Origin: Candidatus Binatota bacterium
Lineage (GTDB): Bacteria > Desulfobacterota > Binatia > UBA1149
Length of the DNA stretch: 64,000 nucleotides
Reading direction: 5' to 3'
NCBI GenBank assembly: GCA_012960245.1
Contig: DUBO01000056.1
Span: 128,069-192,068 of the forward strand
A model generated the notes under the pieces. It ran no database searches. It was not told where the DNA came from and saw nothing but the letters and a program-made list of their open reading frames with translations. Position 1 is the first letter of the stretch. Every line of letters starts with the position of its first letter. The translations under genes and the position numbers were made by a program. This document shows positions 57,311 to 64,000 of this stretch, one piece after another.

Positions 57311-57498
57311 AAATAAAAGTGGACTACGATCTGTGTGAGGCAAACGCTATCTGCATGCGCGAGAGCCCGAAGGTGTTCGAGGTTGATGACGACGACAACC
57401 TGCAGGTGCTCGTCGAAGAGCCGGGCGAAGAACTGCACGCGTCGGTGCGCGAAGCGGTGAGACTCTGCCCGCGGCAGGCGCTCAAGCTCGAAGACTAG
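57307..57498 (+). CDS. Three-cysteine ferredoxin, P450 partner
   Basis: A 63-residue acidic ferredoxin. Cysteines are at 10, 16 and 54 (LCEANAICMRES, RLCPRQAL), so a [3Fe-4S] cluster is predicted, as in the small ferredoxins that feed actinobacterial and other P450s. The four-base overlap with the P450 gene makes it the most likely electron donor. No ferredoxin reductase is adjacent. The gene ends 12 bp before the convergent methyltransferase gene. Confidence 0.92.
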   Translation: MKIKVDYDLCEANAICMRESPKVFEVDDDDNLQVLVEEPGEELHASVREAVRLCPRQALKLED

Positions 57499-57510
57499 TC
57501 CTGGCGTCCC

Positions 57511-58761
57511 TCAGCGACGGCGCAGGCGCAGCTGCAGGTCTGATATGCGCCCCTCGGCGAAACCGGCTTCGCAGTAGCTCAGGTACATGAGCCAGGATCT
57601 CTGCAGCGCGCGGTCGTAGCCCAGTTCGGACAGCCGCTGCTGGTTGGCCGTGAAACGTTGCCGCCAGTGAGCCAGCGTCGTCACGTAGTGGCTGCCTATG
57701 TCGGTGGTTTCTTCCAGCAGCAAGCCCGCGTCCCGGGCTTCGCGCTTGATCACCCGCAGCGAAGGCAGGCAGCCCCCGGGGAATACCCGCTGGCGGATGA
57801 AGTCGGGGCGGTAGCGGTACTCGTCATAAAGAGCGTCATCTATGGTGATGGCCTGCAGGAACAAGCGGCCGCCCGGTCGCAAGCGGTCGCGGTAGCAGGC
57901 AAAAAGGCGCCCGTAATTGCGCGCGCCCACCGCTTCTATCATCTCGATGCTGGCCACCGCGTCGTGGCTGCCACGCAGGTCGCGGTAGTCGCTCCTCGTT
58001 ACCGTCACGAGGTCGCCCAGCCCGCGGGCCTGGACGCGGGCGGCGAGGTAGTTGGCCTGCTTTTCTGACACGGTCACTGCCGTCACCTGGACCTGTCGCT
58101 GCTCGGCGGCGTACAGGGACAGGGCCCCCCAGCCACAGCCGAGGTCGAGAAGTCGTTGCCCGGCCTTCAGCTCGAGGCTGTCGCAGGCGCGTTCGAGCTT
58201 GGCCTGCGCGGCTTCCTTCAGTGAGGTGGCGGGGCTGTCAAAAATCAGGCAGGAATAACTCAGCCCGGGGTCGAGGAAGAGTGCGAAAAAATCGTTTCCG
58301 AGGTCGTAGTGTTTTGCCACGTTGCGCCGCGAGCGCAGCTTGCCGGCCGCCGGTTGCAGTCTTCTCATCCCCCGCACGAGCGCGGCGGCTGGGCTTGGCC
58401 GGGTTTCGATGCCCTGCTCGTTGGCGGCCAGCAGCCGTGTGAGTTCGACCAGGTCGTCGCAGTCCCACTCGCCCCGCGTGTAACTGTCGGCCGCCCCGAT
58501 GCCTCCGCGCAGCGCGACGCGCAGGAAGAAGCGGGGGTCGTTGACGGTTATGGTTGGCTCGAAGATGGGTTGGCCGGCATTGCCAGGGGCGGTGTCACCA
58601 AAGCTGAGCGCGGCACCGTTTTCCTGCAGGCGCAGACGCCCCGAGGAGAGCTTGGCCAGTCGCCCGAGAACAACCGCCCTCGCGGCAGCTGCAGGCAGCT
58701 TGACCAGGCGAGGTATGACAGGCTGAGCGCTGTCGGGCTGCGGGTTTCTGAGCGGAACTTC
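57511..58761 (-). CDS. Cyclopropane-fatty-acid-synthase-type methyltransferase, start unresolved
   Basis: A SAM-dependent methyltransferase of the Cfa/CMAS family, modifying unsaturated phospholipid chains or related lipids. YDLGNDFFALFLDPGLSYSC, the SAM loop LDLGCGWGALSLYAAE and the IEMIEAVGARNYG and GGRLFLQAITI segments are diagnostic. Homology seems to begin near VVLGRLAKLSSGRL. In this frame there is no ATG, GTG or TTG between the tRNA-Leu gene and residue about 127; the open frame runs on into the tRNA. A CTG at 58707 or an earlier rare start is possible, or a frameshift. The right coordinate marks the first codon after the tRNA. Confidence 0.85.
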   Translation of the reverse strand, partial: EVPLRNPQPDSAQPVIPRLVKLPAAAARAVVLGRLAKLSSGRLRLQENGAALSFGDTAPGNAGQPIFEPTITVNDPRFFLRVALRGGIGAADSYTRGEWDCDDLVELTRLLAANEQGIETRPSPAAALVRGMRRLQPAAGKLRSRRNVAKHYDLGNDFFALFLDPGLSYSCLIFDSPATSLKEAAQAKLERACDSLELKAGQRLLDLGCGWGALSLYAAEQRQVQVTAVTVSEKQANYLAARVQARGLGDLVTVTRSDYRDLRGSHDAVASIEMIEAVGARNYGRLFACYRDRLRPGGRLFLQAITIDDALYDEYRYRPDFIRQRVFPGGCLPSLRVIKREARDAGLLLEETTDIGSHYVTTLAHWRQRFTANQQRLSELGYDRALQRSWLMYLSYCEAGFAEGRISDLQLRLRRR

Positions 58762-58762
58762 A

Positions 58763-58850
58763 TGGTGCGAGGAGGGGGACTCGAACCCCCACGAGCGCAA
58801 TGCCCACCAGGCCCTCAACCTGGCGCGTCTACCAGTTCCGCCATCCTCGC
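58763..58850 (-). tRNA. tRNA-Leu(GAG)
   Basis: The minus strand folds into a class II tRNA: acceptor GCGAGGA/TCCTCGC, discriminator A, encoded CCA. The anticodon arm is CCAGG/CCTGG with loop TTGAGGG, giving anticodon GAG (codons CUC, CUU). A long variable arm and the T-arm with TTCGAGT follow. It lies 24 bases after secG. The same secG-tRNA-Leu(GAG) order occurs in E. coli (secG-leuU). Confidence 0.96.
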
Positions 58851-58874
58851 AGTCAGCTGTGGCCAGGGAGCAGC

Positions 58875-59237
58875 CTACTCTTCGGCCGCCGCGGGCTCAG
58901 TCGCGGGTTCCGTTGCCACTGGTTCCGTTGCCACTGGTTCCGTTGCCACTGGCTCCGCCGCAGGCACGGCAAGCGTCGCCGGCTCTTCGACGTCGTCGAA
59001 CACCGAGGTTCGCTTGGCCGATAGCACCGCCAGCGTCAGAGACGTGGCCATGAACACTATGGCCATGATGGTTGTCAGCCGGGTGAGCATGTTGCCGGGG
59101 CCGCTGGGGCCGAACACGGCCGAGCCGCCGCCGCCGAAAGCCGCGCCCATATCGGCGCCCTTCCCGCTTTGCAGCAGCACTACTCCGATGAGTACCACCG
59201 CGGCTATTATATGAACTACGTTGACCAGGGTTTCCAC
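58875..59237 (-). CDS. secG: Preprotein translocase subunit SecG
   Basis: A 120-residue membrane protein with two helices. LVNVVHIIAAVVLIGVVLLQSGKG and GAAFGGGGSAVFGPSGPGNML (split here by residue limits) are typical SecG, with the second helix LTTIMAIVFMATSLTLAVLS. SecG assists SecYEG protein export. The tail is long and repetitive: three perfect 15-bp repeats encode VATEP units. It begins one base after the tpiA stop, in a gap-pgk-tpiA-secG-tRNA order shared by many bacteria. Confidence 0.95.
   Translation of the reverse strand: METLVNVVHIIAAVVLIGVVLLQSGKGADMGAAFGGGGSAVFGPSGPGNMLTRLTTIMAIVFMATSLTLAVLSAKRTSVFDDVEEPATLAVPAAEPVATEPVATEPVATEPATEPAAAEE
58906..58950 (-). repeat. Three perfect 15-bp tandem repeats in secG
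   Basis: On the plus strand, GGTTCCGTTGCCACT is repeated three times without change (58906-58920, 58921-58935, 58936-58950). It encodes the VATEP repeats of the SecG tail on the minus strand. Perfect identity suggests recent slippage or expansion. Confidence 0.95.
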
Positions 59238-59238
59238 T

Positions 59239-60009
59239 TTAACTTACTCCCGATTGCTCCCGATGGTGGACTATGCGCAGGAAGTCCTCCGCCTTCAAGC
59301 TGGCCCCGCCGACCAGGGCGCCGTTGACGTTGGGGCAGGCCATGAGTTCGTCTACGTTATCGGGCTTGACGCTGCCCCCGTATAGTATGCGGATGCCGGC
59401 CGCGGTGTCTGCGTTGCTCATGTCGGCGAGTACGGTTCTGAGGCCCGCGTGGACTTCTTCGGCCTGTTCCGAGCTGGCTGTACGACCCGTTCCTATGGCC
59501 CATACGGGCTCGTAGGCCAGCAGCAGGTTAGTGAAACCGGCCAGGTCGAGCTCGCATAGACCGCCTTTTACCTGGTTTTTTACCACTTCTGCGGTCTGAC
59601 CGGATTCGCGTTGCTCGAGGGTCTCGCCAACGCACAGCACCGGTATCAAGCCGCCCGCGTGGGCGGCGGCGACCTTGCGGGCAACGGTGTGGTCGGTTTC
59701 GCCGAAGTGTTCCCGGCGTTCCGAGTGTCCGATCACGACGTGGCTGCAGCCGGCGTCGACGAGCATTTCAGCCGAAACTTCGCCCGTCCAGGCGCCCGAT
59801 TGTTCCCAGAACATGTCCTGGGCCGCCAGCGACACCGACGAGCCGGCCAGCTCGCGGGCCACCACGTGCAGCGAGGTGTAGGGCACCGCCAGCAGTACGT
59901 CGCGCCCCTTGAGTCCGGCACAGCCCTCCACGACGGCGCGCGCCAACTCAGCCGATTCGTCGGCAAGGCAATTCATTTTCCAGTTGGCCGCCAGCATCGG
60001 AACAAGCAT
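59239..60009 (-). CDS. tpiA: Triosephosphate isomerase
   Basis: A 256-residue TIM-barrel enzyme interconverting dihydroxyacetone phosphate and glyceraldehyde-3-phosphate. AANWKMN (8-14) has the catalytic Lys, GHSERREHF the His, and AYEPVWAIGTGRTAS the Glu. LYGGSVKPDN closes the phosphate site. The ATG at 60009 lies six bases after GAGGAG; a longer version begins six codons earlier inside the pgk end. It follows pgk by 10 bp. Confidence 0.97.
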   Translation of the reverse strand: MLVPMLAANWKMNCLADESAELARAVVEGCAGLKGRDVLLAVPYTSLHVVARELAGSSVSLAAQDMFWEQSGAWTGEVSAEMLVDAGCSHVVIGHSERREHFGETDHTVARKVAAAHAGGLIPVLCVGETLEQRESGQTAEVVKNQVKGGLCELDLAGFTNLLLAYEPVWAIGTGRTASSEQAEEVHAGLRTVLADMSNADTAAGIRILYGGSVKPDNVDELMACPNVNGALVGGASLKAEDFLRIVHHREQSGVS

Positions 60010-60019
60010 GTTGGTCTCC

Positions 60020-61210
60020 TCAGGCATGGTCGTTTTCGTCGTCCAGCGCGGCTATGCCCGGCAGGGTTCGTCCTTCCAGGAATTCCAGCGAGGCCCCGCC
60101 GCCTGTTGATACGTGGGTGACGTCGTCCTGTCTACCGGATTCTGTCAGAGCGGCCACCGAGTCGCCACCGCCGACGACAGACATCGCGGCGGAGTCGGCC
60201 ACGGCGTTGGCCACGGCCATGGTGCCCTCGGCAAAAGCCGGCCACTCGAACACGCCCATGGGGCCGTTCCACAACAGGGTGCGCGCGCCTGCTATGGCGT
60301 CCTGGTAAGCGCGTCGGCTGCGCGGACCGATGTCCAGCCCCATCAGCCCGTCGGGTATATCGCGGCTGTCGATAGCTACCGGGGTCGCGTTTTCGTCAAA
60401 ATTGTCGGCGGCCACGTGGTCGACCGGCAGTTGCAGTTCGCAGCCGGCCCGCGTGGCCTCGTCGAGCAGCTGTGCGGCGAGCTCGGTCTTGTCGCTCTCC
60501 ACCCTCGAGTCGCCCGTCGAGTGCCCCATGGCTGCAAGGAAGGTATAGGCCATCGCACCGCCAACGAGCACCGAGTCGGCCGGCCCGAGGAGGTTTTTCA
60601 TCACCGCTATTTTGTCGGACACCTTGGCGCCGCCGACGACCGCGACAAAGGGTTGCGCGGGCGATTCTACCAGCATGCTCAAGGCCTCGACTTCGCGCGT
60701 GAGCAGCAGGCCAGCGGCGTGCTCAGGCAGCAGGGCCGGAACACCCACGATCGAAGCGTGGGCACGGTGCACGGCACCGAAGGCATCGTTTACATAGAGC
60801 TCGGCCAGGGAGGCCAGCTCGGCCGCGAAGGCGGGGGCGTTGTTTTTTTCGCCGTCGTGAAAGCGCAGGTTCTCGAGCAGCAGCACTTCGCCGTCGGCAA
60901 GAGCCATGGCCATAGCTCTTGCCTGTTCGCCCACGCAGTCCGGGGCCAGGGGAACGGGCGTCTCCAGCAGGCCGGACAGCAGCTCGGCCACCGGTGCCAG
61001 CGAGCAGGCGGGATCAGCCTTGCCACCAGGCCTGCCGAGATGAGATGCCAGGATGACGCGGGCACCCGCGTCGCGCAGGGCCTTTATGGTCGGCAGCGCG
61101 TTCTCCACCCGCACGGCGTTAGCGATGACGCCATCGCGCAGGGGCACGTTGAAGTCTACGCGCAAAAACACGCGGCGACCGGCGAGTTCGAGCTGCTCGA
61201 GCCTTCTCAC
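60020..61210 (-). CDS. pgk: Phosphoglycerate kinase
   Basis: A 396-residue two-lobed kinase making ATP from 1,3-bisphosphoglycerate. VFLRVDFNVPLRDGVIAN, the ASHLGRPGGK loop, VNDAFGAVHRAHAS and the nucleotide lobe VGGAKVSDKI, with GPMGVFEWPAFAEGT and VVGGGDSVAAL, are complete. The start is GTG at 61210, without a strong ribosome site, 21 bp after gap. It is part of the glycolytic unit gap-pgk-tpiA. Confidence 0.97.
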   Translation of the reverse strand: MRRLEQLELAGRRVFLRVDFNVPLRDGVIANAVRVENALPTIKALRDAGARVILASHLGRPGGKADPACSLAPVAELLSGLLETPVPLAPDCVGEQARAMAMALADGEVLLLENLRFHDGEKNNAPAFAAELASLAELYVNDAFGAVHRAHASIVGVPALLPEHAAGLLLTREVEALSMLVESPAQPFVAVVGGAKVSDKIAVMKNLLGPADSVLVGGAMAYTFLAAMGHSTGDSRVESDKTELAAQLLDEATRAGCELQLPVDHVAADNFDENATPVAIDSRDIPDGLMGLDIGPRSRRAYQDAIAGARTLLWNGPMGVFEWPAFAEGTMAVANAVADSAAMSVVGGGDSVAALTESGRQDDVTHVSTGGGASLEFLEGRTLPGIAALDDENDHA

Positions 61211-61231
61211 CTCTGTTGTCTGCCGATGTTC

Positions 61232-62236
61232 CTAGAGACTGCCGGCGATCATCGAGGTGACGTCGCACAGCCGGTGCGAAAATCCCATTTCGTTGTCGTA
61301 CCAGGACAGGATCTTGGCAAAACCGGGCTCGGGTACCTTGGTGATCGGCGCGTCAAAGATCGACGAGTGCGGGTTGCCGTTGAAGTCTATCGACACCAGC
61401 GGCTTGTCGTTGTACTGCAGAACGCCCTTCATTGGGCCGTCGGCAGCGGCCTTCATGGCCGCGTTTATTTCTTCGGCCGAGGGCGTCTTTTCGGTTTCAA
61501 AAACGAGATCGACCACCGATACGTTGGGCGTCGGAACCCTTATGGCCATGCCGTCTAGCTTTCCTGCCAGCTCGGGCAATACCAGGCCGACGGCCTTCGC
61601 GGCACCGGTGGTGGTGGGGATCATCGACAGCGCGGCGGCCCGTGCCCGGCGCATGTCGCCATGCGGCAGGTCGAGTATTCGCTGGTCGTTGGTGTAGGAG
61701 TGTATGGTCGTCATCAGGCCACGCTTGAGCGTGAACTCCTGGTGCAGGATCTTGGCAACCGGCGAAAGACAGTTGGTCGTACACGAAGCGTTGGAGATGA
61801 CGTGGTGCGAGGCGGGGTCGTAGCTCTCGTGGTTGACCCCGTAGCAGAGCGTGAGGTCCACGTCGCCGGCCGGCGCCGAGATCACTACCTTGCGGGCGCC
61901 CGCTTGGAGGTGGGCGGCTGCCTTCTCGCGGGAGGCGAACAGGCCGGTCGATTCGATGACCACGTCCACGCCCAGGTCGCCCCAGGGGAGTTGCGCCGGG
62001 TCGCGCTCGGACAGGACCTTGATGGACTTGCCGTTGACCGAGATGCTGGCGTCAGAGGCTTCGACCTGTCCCGGAAAGCGTCCGTGGATGCTGTCGTACT
62101 CCAGCAGGTGGGCCAGCGTTGCCGCGTCGGTGAGGTCGTTGACCGCGACGATTTCGTAGTCTTTCTGTTCCAACCCCGCACGGAGCATGTTACGACCGAT
62201 GCGACCGAAACCGTTAATTGCTACCCTGGCTGCCAC
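61232..62236 (-). CDS. gap: Glyceraldehyde-3-phosphate dehydrogenase
   Basis: A 334-residue NAD-dependent dehydrogenase. The Rossmann loop [13 protein letters not shown] is at 7-19, Asp34 in VNDLTD favours NAD, and the catalytic Cys152 stands in SNASCTTNC. His is in the HSYTNDQRI region. The GTG start is six bases after AGGAGG. It leads the gap-pgk-tpiA-secG transcript. A nested dyad 74-104 bases upstream may be its operator. Confidence 0.97.
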   Translation of the reverse strand: MAARVAINGFGRIGRNMLRAGLEQKDYEIVAVNDLTDAATLAHLLEYDSIHGRFPGQVEASDASISVNGKSIKVLSERDPAQLPWGDLGVDVVIESTGLFASREKAAAHLQAGARKVVISAPAGDVDLTLCYGVNHESYDPASHHVISNASCTTNCLSPVAKILHQEFTLKRGLMTTIHSYTNDQRILDLPHGDMRRARAAALSMIPTTTGAAKAVGLVLPELAGKLDGMAIRVPTPNVSVVDLVFETEKTPSAEEINAAMKAAADGPMKGVLQYNDKPLVSIDFNGNPHSSIFDAPITKVPEPGFAKILSWYDNEMGFSHRLCDVTSMIAGSL

Positions 62237-62309
62237 TGTAATCCTCCTGGCTGATGTGTTGCTCGCAGGCGCGTCGCCGCTGGCGGCAATCGTCCTGCAA
62301 ACGAGTTAA

Positions 62310-62340
62310 CCCACCTTGTACAAACGTTTGAAAAGGTGGG
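62310..62340. promoter_or_regulatory. Nested dyad upstream of gap (possible LacI-family operator)
   Basis: CCCACCTT (62310-62317) and AAGGTGGG (62333-62340) are perfect 8-bp arms around the 10-bp palindrome CAAACGTTTG (62321-62330), almost concentric. An AAACGTTT core with central CG is the usual LacI/GalR-family operator type, and E. coli Cra has a similar TGAAACGTTTCA. A weak minus-strand promoter (TTCAAA, 17 bases, TTAACT) overlaps it. Confidence 0.5.
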
Positions 62341-62421
62341 GGAAACAGCGTTCGTATCTCATGCGCGGCAGACGGGGTCAAGGTAACAGGGCCGTTCGTT
62401 TCCGGCTTCGGGGGGATGCTG

Positions 62422-62427
62422 CATAAT
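62422..62427 (+). promoter_or_regulatory. Possible -10 box for tolQ
   Basis: CATAAT (five of six matches) has TTTCCG 17 bases upstream, a poor -35. It would start transcription near 62434, in the 290-bp gap between the divergent gap and tolQ genes. Confidence 0.25.
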
Positions 62428-62526
62428 GGGTTGGCCGCGTGACCAGGCTGGTGTTTGCAGGGCGCAGCTTGTGCGCGCCTGACGCGAACTGTTATTCGGT
62501 CGGCGGCGAGGGAGTAGACTGAGGCG

Positions 62527-63234
62527 GTGGAGTCGGGTGGAGGTATACAGTTTCTGGACATGGTCGGTGGGTCGGGGCCCGTCGTGCAGGGGGTGCTGTA
62601 CCTGCTCATCGCGGTGTCGGTAATCAGCTGGGCGGTCATTCTTTTCAAGGCTCGGCAGATCCGTGTGGCGCGACGTTTTTCCGAGCGTTTCCTCGACATG
62701 TTCTGGCAGACTCGCAACCTGACCGAGGTGTCGCGGGCTTGCAGCGGCCTGCCGGAAAACCCGGTCGCCGAGGTTTTCAGGGCCGGTTACGAGGAGCTGC
62801 TTCGCTTGCGGACCCGCAAGCGCGGATCCTCGGACCCGCTGACCACCGAGCTTGGCGGTGTGGCCAACGTGGAGAGGGCCATGCGGCGAGCGGCCAGCCT
62901 GCAGCGGGTCAAAATGGAAAGGCAGCTGACTTTCCTGGCCACCACTGCCAGCTCGGCTCCTTTTGTGGGCCTCTTTGGCACGGTGTGGGGGATCATGAAC
63001 TCCTTCATGGGCTTGAGCGAAGGTGGCTCGTCGAGCATCCAGGCGGTGGCTCCCGGCATATCCGAGGCACTCGTGGCCACGGCCATGGGCCTGGCGGCGG
63101 CCATTCCGGCGCTGGTGGCCTATAACCACTTTGCGCGTCGCGCGACCGTTCTAGCGGGCGACATGGAAAACTTTGCCTCCGAGTTTCTCAACATCGCCGA
63201 GCGACACTTCCTGGGACAGGCCGGTCGCGGATGA
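62527..63234 (+). CDS. tolQ: TolQ/ExbB-type proton channel protein
   Basis: A 235-residue inner-membrane protein with three helices (about 18-40, 135-158 and 170-195). TTASSAPFVGLFGTVWGIMNSFMGL and VAPGISEALVATAMGLAAAIPALVAYNHF are the MotA/TolQ/ExbB core, with the threonine-rich proton path. It energises TolA with TolR, linking inner and outer membranes during division. The start is GTG with a weak site. tolR overlaps by four bases. TolQ is preferred to ExbB because of the tolR-tolA order. Confidence 0.93.
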   Translation: MESGGGIQFLDMVGGSGPVVQGVLYLLIAVSVISWAVILFKARQIRVARRFSERFLDMFWQTRNLTEVSRACSGLPENPVAEVFRAGYEELLRLRTRKRGSSDPLTTELGGVANVERAMRRAASLQRVKMERQLTFLATTASSAPFVGLFGTVWGIMNSFMGLSEGGSSSIQAVAPGISEALVATAMGLAAAIPALVAYNHFARRATVLAGDMENFASEFLNIAERHFLGQAGRG

Positions 63235-63638
63235 GCGGAGAGATCGGCAGCGGGTCGACCATCTCGGGCATAAACGTCACACCCCTGGTCGATGTGATGC
63301 TGGTGCTGCTGGTGATCTTCATGGTGACCGCACCCATTATTCAACAGGGTGTCCCGGTGGATCTGCCCGAGGTGACGGCAGAGCCCCTGCCGGGTGACGA
63401 GTCAGCGCTGGTGGTGTCGGTGACCGGCGATGGTGAAGTGTACCTGGCCGACGAGGCAGTCGAACTGGATGCACTGGGCGCCGAGATCCTCGCGATGGTT
63501 AAAGATGTGCCGGGTCGCCCGGTGTATCTCAGGGCTGACCACAGGGCCCGCTACGGGGCGGTCGTGGCCGTCATGGCCGAGCTGCGGCGGGTGGGAATAA
63601 AAAACCTCGGGATGATAACCGACCCCGAGGCTGCCTGA
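63231..63638 (+). CDS. tolR: TolR/ExbD-type proton channel protein
   Basis: A 135-residue single-helix protein. The membrane segment NVTPLVDVMLVLLVIFMV (15-32) has the essential Asp21, which carries protons. The periplasmic domain VVSVTGDGEVYLADEAVEL and VYLRADHRARYGAVVAVMAEL is typical of TolR/ExbD. It overlaps tolQ as ATGA. The following gene starts three bases later. Confidence 0.95.
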   Translation: MSGEIGSGSTISGINVTPLVDVMLVLLVIFMVTAPIIQQGVPVDLPEVTAEPLPGDESALVVSVTGDGEVYLADEAVELDALGAEILAMVKDVPGRPVYLRADHRARYGAVVAVMAELRRVGIKNLGMITDPEAA

Positions 63639-63641
63639 CCA

Positions 63642-64000
63642 GTGCAGGTCGATTTTCCAGGCAGCCCGGTCTCGTTGCACCGTGACGTCCTGGACCCCGA
63701 TTTTATCAGGGCGGCACTGCTGTCGCTGGCTGGCCACCTGCTGATACTCGCGGTGGTGGTGTTTCTCGGGGCTAGCTACTGGAGCGAGTCCCCCGCGCGG
63801 GCTCCGATATACGGCGTGCGCATTCACAAGGCAGCTCCCGGCTCGCTGCTGATGCGGCAGGGGCCGCTGGGCGGTTCCGCCGCGCGACCCAAGGCGCCCG
63901 TCCTGGCGAAGAAGCCGGTACCCGTGAAGAAACCTGAGCCGGTGGCGAAGAAGCCAGTACCTGTGAAGAAACCTGAGCCGGTGGCGAAGAAGCCAGTACC
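63642..64000 (+). CDS. tolA: TolA/TonB-like energy transducer, truncated by window edge
   Basis: About 120 codons are visible. A single membrane segment (near 24-43, ALLSLAGHLLILAVVVFLGA) has the SxxxH pattern of TolA/TonB anchors, the Ser and His facing TolQ/TolR. A linker rich in K-P repeats (VKKPEPVAKKP) follows, like the periplasm-spanning part of TonB or TolA. The C-terminal domain is missing. The GTG start lies three bases after the tolR stop. Position with tolQR favours TolA, the K-P composition TonB; not settled. Confidence 0.85.
   Translation, partial: MQVDFPGSPVSLHRDVLDPDFIRAALLSLAGHLLILAVVVFLGASYWSESPARAPIYGVRIHKAAPGSLLMRQGPLGGSAARPKAPVLAKKPVPVKKPEPVAKKPVPVKKPEPVAKKPV
63921..64000 (+). 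repeat. 39-bp tandem repeat in the tolA/tonB linker
   Basis: Two almost identical 39-bp units (63921-63959 and 63960-63998), differing only at one base, encode PVKKPEPVAKKPV. A third begins at the window edge, so the array continues outside. Confidence 0.9.

Noticed and set aside
58548..58763. ATG at the tRNA CCA end as the start of the Cfa-type gene
   Set aside because: It opens a different reading frame (71 codons) that does not continue into the methyltransferase. It is kept only as a possible sign of a frameshift.

Overview
The window is high-GC (roughly 65 percent by eye), densely packed chromosomal DNA with core metabolic and cell-envelope genes. I see no rRNA, CRISPR array, transposase, integrase of a mobile element or phage gene. 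The gene orders point to a deltaproteobacteria-like lineage (Desulfobacterota, Myxococcota or Binatota in the broad sense). The main ones are xerC-hslV-hslU-argB-argD-argF-argG-argH running into lysA-dapF-dapA-dapB, dprA-topA-trmFO, and gap-pgk-tpiA-secG-tRNA-Leu. A sigma-54 type promoter, an EI-Ntr protein, GlnE and TolQRA/Tat systems fit a Gram-negative cell. Genus or species cannot be assigned from the sequence alone.

Region 1-14982 (minus strand) is one long co-directional run: xerC, the HslVU protease, arginine synthesis (argB, argD, argF, argG, argH), an LptM-like lipoprotein, a stand-alone fabD, lysine/diaminopimelate synthesis (lysA, dapF, dapA, dapB), folK and the start of a transaldolase. 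Many junctions overlap by a few bases. argG appears to start at CTG, argH has a histone-like basic tail, and a possible 22-codon ORF is coupled to folK.

Region 14998-28700 holds an alpha/beta hydrolase, a small zinc-ribbon protein and a lipoprotein; a crotonase-fold protein lacking both hydratase glutamates; an AsmA-like protein with two small partners; tatA-tatC; a class II-type deacetylase; a class A penicillin-binding protein; thiD; ptsP and an HU gene. Region 28700-38600 holds an RND efflux pump with its adaptor, a secreted hydrolase-like protein, a peroxiredoxin, comM, trpG/pabA, a lipoprotein and dprA.

Region 38591-50162 holds topA, trmFO, a second HU gene, glnE, ilvE and a rhomboid protease. 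Then comes a 586-bp AT-richer gap, the only long one in the window. It contains a plausible 20-residue hydrophobic peptide gene on the minus strand and a promoter-terminator pair on the plus strand. A lipase-like hydrolase and a sulfotransferase follow.

Region 50200-57500 holds an Rrf2 regulator with an MIP18/SufT-type protein (iron-sulfur theme), a sigma-54-driven amt, a YhhN-family protein, and a tight five-gene operon: MoxR ATPase, CoxE-like VWA protein, YkgJ-type cysteine-cluster protein, cytochrome P450 and a three-cysteine ferredoxin. That operon is the best candidate here for a poorly described functional system. Region 57511-64000 holds a cyclopropane-fatty-acid-synthase-type methyltransferase whose start codon cannot be placed, tRNA-Leu(GAG), secG, tpiA, pgk and gap (minus strand). 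A nested dyad separates these from tolQ, tolR and a truncated tolA/tonB-like gene on the plus strand.
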